A DNA stretch of 6,781 nt from Aquisalimonas sp. (lineage in GTDB: Bacteria > Pseudomonadota > Gammaproteobacteria > Nitrococcales > Aquisalimonadaceae). The notes under the pieces are model-generated. The model saw only the letters and a program-made list of their open reading frames with translations. It was not told where the DNA came from and made no database searches. Below, in pieces: positions 1 to 5,876 of this stretch (the first letter of the stretch is position 1; each line of letters opens with the position of its first letter). The stretch spans positions 1 through 6,781 of the forward strand of contig SLMR01000092.1 in the NCBI GenBank assembly GCA_007133445.1. Reading direction: 5' to 3'. The translations under genes and the position numbers were made by a program.

Positions 1-1639
1 CGTCCTGGAGCTGATCGATTTCCAGATCCAGATGCAGGGTGGTGAAGGGGTAGTCCCGGAACAGGGGCAGCAGCTCCAGGAGATCGTCCCGGTGTTCGGC
101 GAGGATCCAGTGCGGGTCGCCGAGCAGCAGTTCGGCGTCAATGCCGGCGGCCGCCAGGCGGTGCAGGAGTTCGCGCAGCCAGGCGTCCCGGCCCCGTTCG
201 AGCTCCTCGACCTGGTCCGGCGAGAAGGAGAGCAGGACGCGGGTGACGCCAAGTTCGTGGAGTTCGTCCAGATAGTCCGGGTCGCCGTCCACGCGCTCGG
301 CGAACCGGCCGGACGCCCAGACGTAGAACCCCATGGTGGCTTCGGTGCCCGGGCGCAGCGATGTCTGCAGGGGCGGTGTGGTGGTGGTCATGGGGCAGTC
401 CGGGGTGGCCAGGGGCTCCAGGGGCACGCGCGCGCGCAGCCAGGTGCGTTCGCGCTCGATGCGCTCCCGGGCGCGCCCGTACCAGGTGACGCCGTTGCGC
501 AGGGTGGTGAGCAGGTCATCGTCCATTTCAGCCCGCGCGCGCAGCGCCGATTCGCGCCAGGTCGTACGGGTGTGGCGCAGGCGATGGCCGGCGGTGTCCC
601 GCTGGCGCGTCTCGCGCTCAAGACGGGCCAGGTCGTCACTGACATCGCCGATCATCGCCTGTCTCGCGGAGGCGAGCTGGTGCTGCAGGCGGTTCACCTC
701 GGCATTGCGGACCTCGCGCCGCTGATTCCGGGCCTGGCCCAGAGAGAGCGGCATGTCGAACGTGATGCCGACGCTGGTTTCGTCGCCGCGATCGCGCCAG
801 TCATCCAGGTTCTGCCCGTGGGCCACCACGAAGTTCGTGTTGACCTCGTCCAGCAGCGGGGACTGCGGGCGCTCCAGCAGCAGCGAGAGCTCCTCCTGCG
901 TCGACTGGACGCGCGGGTCGTGGCGTTCCATGGCCTGCAGGAGTGCGTCCTCGCGGGTGCACATGGGCGTCGCGCCGGGCCAGACCGGCTCGAAGGCGGG
1001 CAGCTCACGGCCGAGCAGGCTGCCGAGCTCGCGCAGGGCAGCCCGTTTGTCGCCGCGGGCGGAATGGAGGTCGTCTTCGGCTTCGCGCAGGGCGAGGTCC
1101 ACCTCGGCCAGTTCGGAGCTGCGCACGGCGCCAGCGCCGCGATCCGCCAGAGGCGCGGCGGCTTCTTCCAGCACCTCCCGCCACTCCGCGGCCAGGCGTT
1201 CCAGCCGCCAGTGCGCCCAGTAATCGGCGTAGGCCGCCCGGAACTGCGCCCGCAGCGCCTCCAGGTCGGTATCGAGCTCGCCCTGCTGCTGGATGGCGGC
1301 GCGGTCAAGCTGCTCCAGGGCGCGGCGCTGCGGTGCCTGGCCGCCGAGGATGGGGTAGCGCAGGCCCACCTGGCCGCGAAGCTGCTCGAAGCGGCGGCTC
1401 TGGTCCCGGTCGATGATCTCGTTGACGGACGCCACGTCCGCCCCGCCGAAGAGCTGCCAGCCGCCCTCGGTCTCCTGGCGCCGGCGCTGCTGGTTGATGA
1501 GGTCCACGTCGGCGCGGGACGCCATGGCCGCCGGTGCCGTGAGCAGCTCCGTCTCCAGGGTCTCGCGCTCCAGCGGCGGTGCCGCGCCGGCAGCCGGGCT
1601 GATGAGGAGGACAATGACGAGGGATGCAAACCAGCGCAT
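1..1639 (-). CDS. TolC-family outer-membrane protein fused to a TIM-barrel-like C-terminal domain (partial, runs off left edge)
   Basis: The minus frame from the ATG at 1639 has no stop down to base 2, giving at least 546 residues. Residues 1-19 form a signal peptide (short basic start, hydrophobic LVIVLLI core, AAGA cleavage region). Residues ~20-400 look like the TolC/OprM fold: two halves of long Ala/Leu/Glu/Arg-rich helices, each with an amphipathic strand (GQVGLRYPIL around 89-98, VGITFDMPLS around 290-299). A Pro/Thr-rich linker (TTTT at 418-421) leads to a second domain from residue 436, starting GFYVWAS, with alternating strands and helices, GDPHW at 507-511 and HLDLEID at 536-542. 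Acidic residues at a strand end suggest a TIM-barrel hydrolase, perhaps a glycoside hydrolase; this is inference. TolC proteins usually end near 420-480 residues, so the extra domain is unusual. The start lies 5 bases after the glycosyltransferase stop, so translation is probably coupled. Likely role: polymer export across the outer membrane. The TolC part is fairly sure, the second domain is not. Confidence 0.85.
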   Translation of the reverse strand, partial: MRWFASLVIVLLISPAAGAAPPLERETLETELLTAPAAMASRADVDLINQQRRRQETEGGWQLFGGADVASVNEIIDRDQSRRFEQLRGQVGLRYPILGGQAPQRRALEQLDRAAIQQQGELDTDLEALRAQFRAAYADYWAHWRLERLAAEWREVLEEAAAPLADRGAGAVRSSELAEVDLALREAEDDLHSARGDKRAALRELGSLLGRELPAFEPVWPGATPMCTREDALLQAMERHDPRVQSTQEELSLLLERPQSPLLDEVNTNFVVAHGQNLDDWRDRGDETSVGITFDMPLSLGQARNQRREVRNAEVNRLQHQLASARQAMIGDVSDDLARLERETRQRDTAGHRLRHTRTTWRESALRARAEMDDDLLTTLRNGVTWYGRARERIERERTWLRARVPLEPLATPDCPMTTTTPPLQTSLRPGTEATMGFYVWASGRFAERVDGDPDYLDELHELGVTRVLLSFSPDQVEELERGRDAWLRELLHRLAAAGIDAELLLGDPHWILAEHRDDLLELLPLFRDYPFTTLHLDLEIDQLQD

Positions 1640-1644
1640 GGGAC

Positions 1645-2991
1645 TCAGTAGCGATTCCGTTTCAATACCCACCACGGCGCCATGCTGGTGTCGTTGTGGT
1701 TGGTGAGGAAGATCTCCGCCAGGGTGGCCACCGCCGCCCATAGCCGGAGTGCGAAGTTGTAGAAGGGGAACAGGAACACCATCGGCAGCAGCCGCGCATC
1801 GGTGCGCCTGCGCTCCGAGAGCCCGAGCCAGCCCACCAGGTAGAACACGAGCGTGACGCCGAGGTAGAACGTGTACACGAGCAGCAGCGTGGCCAGGATC
1901 GGAATCAGCGGCAGGGTGAAGGCCATCCACACGGTGTAGAACAGGATCACGAACGGCATCACCAACTGGAACAGCAGCCCGTACCAGATGGTCACCAGCA
2001 GGTTCGGCCAGCCCAGGATACGCGGCGAGAACGCGGCGCGGTGCTTGCGAACGTAGATGTAGAAGAGATCCCCGTCCCAGCGCAGCCGTTGCTGCAGCAG
2101 GCTGCGGAAGGTGCCGGGGACATCGGTGTGGCCCACCGCGCGGGGCTCGAACACCACGCGCCGGTTCCGGTAGCGGCCGAAGTAGCGCTTGATGCGCAGG
2201 GTGAGGTCCAGATCCTCGGCGCTGCCGGTGTCCCAGCCCCCCACGGTGGTCAGTACACTGCGCCGGAACACCCCGAATGCGCCCGAGACGTTGTTCACCA
2301 CGTTGAACTCGGCCAGCCCGACCCGCGCGGAATGGATGGAGATGAGGTACTCCAGCGCCTGCAGCCGGGTGCACAGGCTCTGGGTGCGGTTGCGAACCCG
2401 CAGAGAGCCGGCCAGGGCCATGACTGTCGGGTCCCGGAAGCGGGCCACGGCCATGTCCACCATGTCGTTGTCGAACGAGGTATCCCCATCCAGGGCCATG
2501 ATGATCTCGCCGCGGCTCAGGTGCAGCCCGGTATTCAGGGTGGAGACCCGGCCTCCGCGCTGCCACTTGGGGATGATCTTCAGGCGCCGCCGCGGGTAGC
2601 GTGCGGCGGTGGCCTGAAGCTGGCGCAGGGCGCGCAGCGTCTCGCCGTTCTGGCTGGCGCCGTCCACCACGGCGAGAATCTCGATCTCGCCGGGGTAGAG
2701 CTGCTCCAGCAGGGTTTCGATGGTGCCGCGGACGGCATCGCCCTCGCTGTAGCAGGTGATGACACAACTCACCAGCGGCCGGTAGTCCGCGCTCGGTGCC
2801 GGCGCGCGCTTCGGCCCGCGGAAGCGGTACAGGCAGATGCCGAGGAAGATCAGCAGATAAAGCGGCAGTTCGATGAAGAGCACGAACGGGATGAGCCGCA
2901 GCAGGACGTACCGCACCTCCCCGAGGTCGGCAGCCAGGGTGGCGAAGTAGAACAGGAGTTCGCTGGCCAGGCCATCAAGCACCGCCTGCAC
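1645..2991 (-). CDS. Membrane-bound processive family 2 glycosyltransferase (exopolysaccharide synthase)
   Basis: This 448-residue protein resembles the catalytic core of BcsA, PgaC and hyaluronan synthase enzymes, which polymerise a nucleotide sugar on the cytoplasmic face and pass the chain through the inner membrane. An N-terminal hydrophobic segment lies at ~33-55. The GT-A domain carries the processive-enzyme signatures in order: VVDG (Asp110), DGD (168-170, metal and UDP-sugar binding), EDLD (259-262, place of the TED catalytic base) and QRLRW (301-305, acceptor binding). Further membrane segments follow at about 327-352, 354-388 and 403-428. No PilZ domain is attached, unlike BcsA, so any c-di-GMP control must come from a partner. 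The start is the GTG at 2991, inside the end of the upstream gene (17-base overlap); no clear Shine-Dalgarno precedes it, which suits coupled translation, and GTG at 2982 is an alternative. Family and processivity are well supported; the sugar and polymer cannot be told from the sequence. Confidence 0.93.
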   Translation of the reverse strand: MQAVLDGLASELLFYFATLAADLGEVRYVLLRLIPFVLFIELPLYLLIFLGICLYRFRGPKRAPAPSADYRPLVSCVITCYSEGDAVRGTIETLLEQLYPGEIEILAVVDGASQNGETLRALRQLQATAARYPRRRLKIIPKWQRGGRVSTLNTGLHLSRGEIIMALDGDTSFDNDMVDMAVARFRDPTVMALAGSLRVRNRTQSLCTRLQALEYLISIHSARVGLAEFNVVNNVSGAFGVFRRSVLTTVGGWDTGSAEDLDLTLRIKRYFGRYRNRRVVFEPRAVGHTDVPGTFRSLLQQRLRWDGDLFYIYVRKHRAAFSPRILGWPNLLVTIWYGLLFQLVMPFVILFYTVWMAFTLPLIPILATLLLVYTFYLGVTLVFYLVGWLGLSERRRTDARLLPMVFLFPFYNFALRLWAAVATLAEIFLTNHNDTSMAPWWVLKRNRY

Positions 2992-4399
2992 CCGCCATGC
3001 TCGCGTCCAGCCGCTGCATCAGTCCGCTGCCGCTGTAGTCGCCGATATCTGGCGTGTCCCGCGAAACGAGGACCTGGGCCTGGAACTCCATACCCGCCGA
3101 GCGCAGGGACTCACTGGCCTGGGTGAGCTCCTCCAGCCGTTCCAGGAACAGGCGGCTGCCTTTTGCATCCGTCTGGGGCAGCAGCAGCCAGAAGTCCTGC
3201 TCCCGGGTGCGGGTGCACAGGTCGCTGGTGCGTACGAGTTCCTGCAGCCGCTCCGCGAAGCCGTACAGCAGCATGCTCAGCCGGCCCCGGCCGAGCCCGT
3301 CGGCCAGTTCCTCGAGGTTGGTGAGCTGGATCAGCAACAGGCTGAAGTGACACGCCTCGTGGCGGCTCACGACTTGAGCTTGCCACTGCAGAACGTGCTC
3401 GAACACCGGCAGGCGCAGATACTGGTTCTGATCGAAAATGTCGGCCAGGTCACCGGCGTCCCCGTGGAGGGCCAGCATGCGGCCGTAGTCGGTGAGCCGG
3501 TAGCTTGCGATCTCCCGGACCACCAGCTCGTCGGTGGTCGAGGTATCGTTGCACACCGCGCACCGGGCGAGCACGTCCGGTTCGGCGAACATCTCGCCAC
3601 AGGCACCGCAACTGTGGTTCTCCAGCGGGCGGTCGTAGTCCGTGCCGATGTGCCGCAGGCGGGTGCGGCAGTTGGGGCAGGTCATGGCGCCGCCGGTGAG
3701 GAACGTGCGCTGGCTGCCCACATGGCCGCAGGTAAAGCAGTGCAAGGCCTCGTCCCGCTGCAGCTCCAGGCTGTGGCAGGCGGGGCAGGTGTCCACGAAG
3801 ACGAGGTGGGCACTGGAGCACGAGGGGCACAGCCGCAGGCGCTCCACGAGCTGCTCCCGGGCAATGGCGCCGCGGCTGCTCAGGACGTTGAGCAGGTGCA
3901 GTCCGTCGCCACCGCTCAGGCAGCGCAGCAGCGGGTAGTAGTAGAGTTCCCGTGTCTGCCAGTCGCGTACCGGGTGGAGGGGCTGGTCGCCACGCAGGAG
4001 CAGGTATGCCAGCAGCCGTTCATCGGGTGTCTCCGGGGAGGCGGTCCAGGAGGCAGTGACCTCGCCCCAGAACCCGCGGGCCCGTTCCTCGGTGGTGCCC
4101 AGGTCCGTGACGAAGGCGTCCACAAGGCTGTCCAGCTCGGCGCGTTGCGGGCTGGCGTCCAGGTCATCGGGGCGTTCCGCGAATAACGGGAAGTAGCCGT
4201 GCCGGTCGTCGGCGCGAAGCGCACGCACAGTATCCATCAGCCTCGCTGAGTCGAGGCCGACCGCAAGAAAAGCGCGGGGTGATTCGTTCGGGACCGGTTC
4301 CGGGGACAGGGCCTGGAGCGCCTGCCGATCCAGGCGACTGGCCGAAATATCCCCGAGAACCACAAGGCCCGCCCCGTGGCTCCAGCGTGTATCCGTCAT
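2975..4399 (-). CDS. TackOD1-type zinc-ribbon protein with degenerate GGDEF domain; likely regulator of the exopolysaccharide operon
   Basis: This is a cytoplasmic protein of 474 residues with no membrane segment. Residues ~10-100 have alternating strands and helices like a receiver-type domain without an obvious phospho-acceptor. Residues ~160-300 hold six CxxC pairs (191/194, 205/208, 221/224, 241/244, 264/267, 280/283), enough for about three zinc sites, with the IGTDYDRP stretch at 251-258; the pattern matches what I recall of the TackOD1 domain (thaumarchaeal output domain 1). Residues ~345-450 follow a GGDEF fold, but the catalytic signature reads REQDF (399-403), followed by WLLLP, so cyclase activity is probably lost. 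RTSD (390-393) sits five residues before it, the normal place of the RxxD inhibitory site, so c-di-GMP binding is possible, as in PelD. It is the first gene of the operon and overlaps the synthase gene. A GAGAAG stretch 7 bases before the ATG may be its ribosome site. The regulatory role is inferred. Confidence 0.9.
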   Translation of the reverse strand: MTDTRWSHGAGLVVLGDISASRLDRQALQALSPEPVPNESPRAFLAVGLDSARLMDTVRALRADDRHGYFPLFAERPDDLDASPQRAELDSLVDAFVTDLGTTEERARGFWGEVTASWTASPETPDERLLAYLLLRGDQPLHPVRDWQTRELYYYPLLRCLSGGDGLHLLNVLSSRGAIAREQLVERLRLCPSCSSAHLVFVDTCPACHSLELQRDEALHCFTCGHVGSQRTFLTGGAMTCPNCRTRLRHIGTDYDRPLENHSCGACGEMFAEPDVLARCAVCNDTSTTDELVVREIASYRLTDYGRMLALHGDAGDLADIFDQNQYLRLPVFEHVLQWQAQVVSRHEACHFSLLLIQLTNLEELADGLGRGRLSMLLYGFAERLQELVRTSDLCTRTREQDFWLLLPQTDAKGSRLFLERLEELTQASESLRSAGMEFQAQVLVSRDTPDIGDYSGSGLMQRLDASMAGAGGA

Positions 4400-4423
4400 C
4401 CTGGTTCTTCTCGTTCTTTCAAC

Positions 4424-4440
4424 GGTAGGCCCACCCTACG
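4424..4440. repeat. Short hairpin in the operon leader, possible truncated REP
   Basis: On the plus strand GTAGG (4425-4429) and CCTAC (4435-4439) form a 5-bp stem around a 5-base loop. Read on the minus strand it starts CGTAGGGTGGG, the same head as the larger palindromes further right, so it may be a decayed copy. It lies between the candidate -10 and the start codon of the first operon gene, so it would be in the 5' untranslated region. Confidence 0.4.
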
Positions 4441-4446
4441 CCGGCG

Positions 4447-4475
4447 AATCTAGCAGCAAACCACTCCACCAACAA
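4447..4475 (-). promoter_or_regulatory. Candidate sigma70-type promoter of the exopolysaccharide operon
   Basis: On the minus strand TTGTTG (4475-4470) and TAGATT (4452-4447) are separated by exactly 17 bases. They match the -35 consensus at 3 of 6 and the -10 at 4 of 6 positions, and lie about 50 bases before the start codon at 4399. This is the best match seen in the leader, but it is weak and was found by eye, so an activator or another sigma factor may be needed. Confidence 0.35.
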
Positions 4476-4502
4476 CGAAAATTGCTGCCCCTTCAGAGTG
4501 CG

Positions 4503-4536
4503 CGCAACAGCGTTGCCGGGCATCGTCACTGTTGCG
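4503..4536. repeat. Wide inverted repeat upstream of the operon promoter
   Basis: CGCAACAG (4503-4510) is exactly mirrored by CTGTTGCG (4529-4536), with 18 bases between. A smaller CAAC/GTTG dyad (4505-4515) is nested in the left arm. It sits about 30 bases upstream of the candidate -35, where an activator or repressor could bind. It could also form a hairpin in RNA, but no T-run follows in either direction. Confidence 0.45.
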
Positions 4537-4605
4537 TCCGGTTGGAGGATTTCAAGCTGATGAGGGCGGGAAAGGGGAGCTCAGCGGCAACCCCGGAATC
4601 CACCC

Positions 4606-4627
4606 CGTAGGAGCGGCGCAAGCCGCG
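4606..4627 (+). repeat. REP-like palindrome, GTAG head
   Basis: GTAG at 4607-4610 is followed by a hairpin with stem GCGGC/GCCGC (4613-4617 with 4622-4626) and a GCAA loop, a stable tetraloop of the GNRA class. The tetranucleotide head plus hairpin is the form of REP elements moved by REP-associated tyrosine transposases. It differs in stem sequence from the other copies in this gap. The adjoining CCGCGAT (4624-4630) also pairs with ATCGCGG (4653-4659). Confidence 0.6.
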
Positions 4628-4665
4628 ATATTGCGGATGCCCGGTTCATGTCATCGCGGATTGTC

Positions 4666-4688
4666 GGTGCATCGAGATGCACCCTACG
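4666..4688 (-). repeat. REP-like palindrome, inverted copy
   Basis: The stem GGTGCATC/GATGCACC (4666-4673 with 4676-4683) closes around a 2-base spacer and is followed by CTACG, so on the minus strand it begins CGTAG. It is an exact 23-base inverted copy of 4782-4804 and faces the element at 4606-4627, giving the head-out pair typical of BIME-like units. Confidence 0.75.
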
Positions 4689-4707
4689 CGGGCCTCACCA
4701 CCGGTGG

Positions 4708-4729
4708 GTGGGGTGCGTCTCGATCTATC
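4708..4729 (+). repeat. Decayed REP-like copy
   Basis: This stretch matches the 22-base element at 4783-4804 at 17 of 22 positions in the same orientation. The head reads GTGG instead of GTAG and the far arm of the hairpin has lost pairing, so it looks like an old, degenerating copy. A perfect 10-base palindrome, CCACCGGTGG (4698-4707), directly precedes it. Confidence 0.5.
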
Positions 4730-4781
4730 ATCAATGAACCGGCCGAATATACGGAGTGTCACAGGGGCAGGGTTCCGGCCC

Positions 4782-4804
4782 CGTAGGGTGCATCTCGATG
4801 CACC
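4782..4804 (+). repeat. REP-like palindrome, GTAG head, next to the iscA-like gene
   Basis: GTAG (4783-4786) is followed by the hairpin GGTGCATC/GATGCACC (4787-4794 with 4797-4804). It is the exact inverted mate of 4666-4688. It lies 20 bases after the iscA-like stop codon and would form a hairpin in that 3' untranslated RNA, possibly protecting the end or aiding termination, though no T-run follows. Confidence 0.75.
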
Positions 4805-4824
4805 ATAAACCCACACCACGAAAC

Positions 4825-5148
4825 CTACACCGTGAAACTCTCCCCACACCCACACGCATCCTTCACGTTCGGGTTGCGGAACTCCAACCGGTGATTCAGC
4901 CCGTCCCGCACGAAGTCCACCTCCATGCCGTCCAGGAACGGGAGGCTCTTGCGGCTGATCACGACCTTGACGCCGTGCTGCTCGTGGACGGTGTCGTTGT
5001 CCTGCACGTCGTCGGCGTAATCCACGGTGTACATGAAACCGGAGCAACCGCTGGTACGCACACCCAGGCGCAGGCTCGAGGGCCTGCCGTTCTTGTCCGC
5101 CTGCATGCGCACGTGCCGCGCTGCCGCTTCGGTGAGCTGGATGGTCAT
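4825..5148 (-). CDS. iscA: A-type iron-sulfur cluster carrier, IscA/SufA family
   Basis: This 107-residue protein is the same length as E. coli IscA. Family hallmarks are LRLGVRTSGCSGF (26-38), KSLPFLDG (67-74), NPNVKDACGCGESF (92-105) and the three cluster-binding cysteines Cys35, Cys99 and Cys101. A-type carriers accept Fe-S clusters (or iron) from the scaffold and deliver them to apo-proteins in the cytoplasm. RTSGCSG and FLDG are closer to IscA/SufA than to ErpA. The start is the ATG at 5148, because AAGGAG (5160-5155) lies 6 bases before it; an in-frame ATG at 5172 would add eight residues but would place this ribosome site inside the gene. No other isc or suf gene is next to it, so it is a solitary copy and may not be the housekeeping IscA; the symbol marks the family rather than proven orthology. 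Confidence 0.93.
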   Translation of the reverse strand: MTIQLTEAAARHVRMQADKNGRPSSLRLGVRTSGCSGFMYTVDYADDVQDNDTVHEQHGVKVVISRKSLPFLDGMEVDFVRDGLNHRLEFRNPNVKDACGCGESFTV

Positions 5149-5154
5149 GGGCCA

Positions 5155-5180
5155 CTCCTTCCTGGCTGCCAATTGCCAGG
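5155..5180 (-). promoter_or_regulatory. Ribosome binding site of the iscA-like gene with an abutting hairpin
   Basis: On the minus strand AAGGAG (5160-5155) is a near-perfect Shine-Dalgarno sequence 6 bases from the ATG at 5148. Directly upstream, with no gap, CCTGGC (5180-5175) and GCCAGG (5166-5161) form a 6-bp stem with an 8-base loop. The RNA hairpin would end right at the ribosome site and could affect ribosome access or RNA stability. The ribosome site is secure, the hairpin's function is a guess. Confidence 0.7.
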
Positions 5181-5280
5181 GTCGGGCTGATCAGGTGCCG
5201 TCAGTAAAAGTGGTTACAGAATACATCTTATGGCGCTGAAAGGGAAGCGTACGTATAGCTCGTGTATAACGTTCTTGCCT

Positions 5281-5297
5281 CCTCCCCGGGCGGGAGG
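5281..5297. repeat. GC-rich hairpin downstream of the pilin
   Basis: CCTCCC (5281-5286) pairs with GGGAGG (5292-5297) around a 5-base loop. It lies 3 bases beyond the hairpin at 5301-5321, so the pilin transcript would meet two stems in a row. Neither is followed by a T-run. Confidence 0.45.
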
Positions 5298-5300
5298 TGC

Positions 5301-5321
5301 GGTACAACCGCCGGTTGTACC
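5301..5321 (-). terminator. Strong hairpin directly after the pilin stop codon
   Basis: GGTACAACC (5301-5309) and GGTTGTACC (5313-5321) form a perfect 9-bp stem with a 3-base loop. The stem abuts the TAA stop of the pilin gene (5322-5324). It lacks the T-run of an intrinsic terminator, so it may instead stabilise the 3' end of an abundant pilin mRNA or act together with the second hairpin at 5281-5297. Confidence 0.5.
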
Positions 5322-5801
5322 TTAGAGAATCGAGGTACAGTTGTTGGCGAATCCATCCGGAACGGACGTCTGGCAAACCCAACTGCCCGTGGGGACTGTG
5401 GCGTCATCGTTCACGCCGAACGTGTAGCGTACGCGTTGATCACGCAGGTTCATGTTGGCCTGCGTCGCCGCGCCGTTGGTTCGACGCTCGCCGAAGGTGT
5501 ACTCGATCCAGAACTCCGGCTCGCCGCTCCAGCCGCTGGTGTCCGTGATCACGCCGTGCTGCCCGTCCAGACGCCAGCCGAGCTGTTCCCGTGCTGCCTC
5601 CAGATCCGGCTCGATCTGTCGCCCGAGAAGGATGTGTGTCTGGATGCCGGGTCGGGTTCCGGCCAGCAGGGTATGTGCCTCCGAGAACTGTGCCCGTGCG
5701 ACGTAGCGTTCGTACTGTGGAATGGCAATGCTGGCAAGGATTCCGATGACGGCGACGACAATCATCAGTTCGATGAGAGTGAAACCCTTTGTTGTGTTCA
5801 T
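5322..5801 (-). CDS. Type IV pilin, PilA-like prepilin
   Basis: This 159-residue prepilin begins with a six-residue leader ending Lys-Gly, followed by [20 protein letters not shown]. Prepilin peptidase (PilD) would cut after Gly6 and methylate the new Phe. Glu11 is the conserved Glu5 of the mature pilin. The hydrophobic helix (7-29) anchors the subunit and packs the pilus core. The rest is a globular head with Cys143 and Cys155, likely the C-terminal disulfide loop (D-region) of type IVa pilins. The mature size of 153 residues fits a major pilin, but no pilB, pilC, pilD or minor pilin genes adjoin it, so it could be an orphan or minor pilin. AAGAGA directly before the ATG is a weak ribosome site. 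A strong hairpin follows the stop. The pilZ-type gene lies just upstream, 75 bases away. I leave the symbol empty because pilA versus another pilin cannot be decided. Confidence 0.93.
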   Translation of the reverse strand: MNTTKGFTLIELMIVVAVIGILASIAIPQYERYVARAQFSEAHTLLAGTRPGIQTHILLGRQIEPDLEAAREQLGWRLDGQHGVITDTSGWSGEPEFWIEYTFGERRTNGAATQANMNLRDQRVRYTFGVNDDATVPTGSWVCQTSVPDGFANNCTSIL

Positions 5802-5851
5802 TCTCTTGTGCCCACCGAGTGGACCGGCCCGGAAGGGGCGGTTACGGCCTG

Positions 5852-5857
5852 AGTATA
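5852..5857 (-). promoter_or_regulatory. Possible -10 element for the pilin gene
   Basis: TATACT on the minus strand (5857-5852) matches the -10 consensus at 5 of 6 positions and lies about 50 bases before the pilin ATG, in the gap after the PilZ stop. I find no good -35 at the right distance, nor the GG/GC pair of a sigma54 promoter often seen before pilA. It is a weak call. Confidence 0.25.
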
Positions 5858-5876
5858 GCGAGTATTCCGCGGGAGA

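Larger units (their letters stand above)
4400..4824. other. Intergenic region with palindrome cluster and operon promoter region
   Basis: This 425-base stretch separates the iscA-like gene from the exopolysaccharide operon. No convincing gene was found; an 84-codon open frame on the plus strand (4532-4786) runs through the palindromes and resembles nothing. The right part (4606-4804) is a cluster of GTAG-headed hairpins, the middle has a wide dyad (4503-4536), and the left part holds a candidate promoter for the operon. Being both the 3' end of one unit and the leader of another, it is a natural transcriptional boundary, although no hairpin followed by a T-run is present. Confidence 0.7.

Noticed and set aside
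694..1629. 311-codon open frame on the minus strand
   Set aside because: It is a shifted frame inside the TolC-like gene, with a Ser/Arg/Pro-rich product typical of a GC-rich shadow frame.
32..1651. 539-codon open frame on the plus strand
   Set aside because: It is the exact codon-for-codon antisense of the TolC-like gene. Its product is low-complexity and featureless, while the minus frame gives a signal peptide and the TolC pattern. It is open because TTA, CTA and TCA codons are rare at high GC.
2041..3126. 361-codon open frame on the plus strand
   Set aside because: It is antisense to the glycosyltransferase gene, whose minus-strand product has all the catalytic motifs. The plus product has none.
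3347..4186. 279-codon open frame on the plus strand
   Set aside because: It is antisense to the zinc-ribbon gene and has an Ala/Val/Gly/Gln-rich product without domain features.
2975..4399. Active diguanylate cyclase
   Set aside because: The GGDEF signature is replaced by REQDF, removing the glycine pair needed to hold the nucleotide, so catalysis is unlikely.
4532..4786. 84-codon open frame on the plus strand in the intergenic gap
   Set aside because: It runs through the REP-like palindromes, has no ribosome site of note and a product unlike a protein domain.
4606..4804. CRISPR-like array
   Set aside because: The repeats are palindromic, occur in both orientations and differ in spacing. 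There are no regular spacers and no cas genes.
5262..5852. 196-codon open frame on the plus strand
   Set aside because: It is antisense to the pilin gene, which is certain from its prepilin signature.
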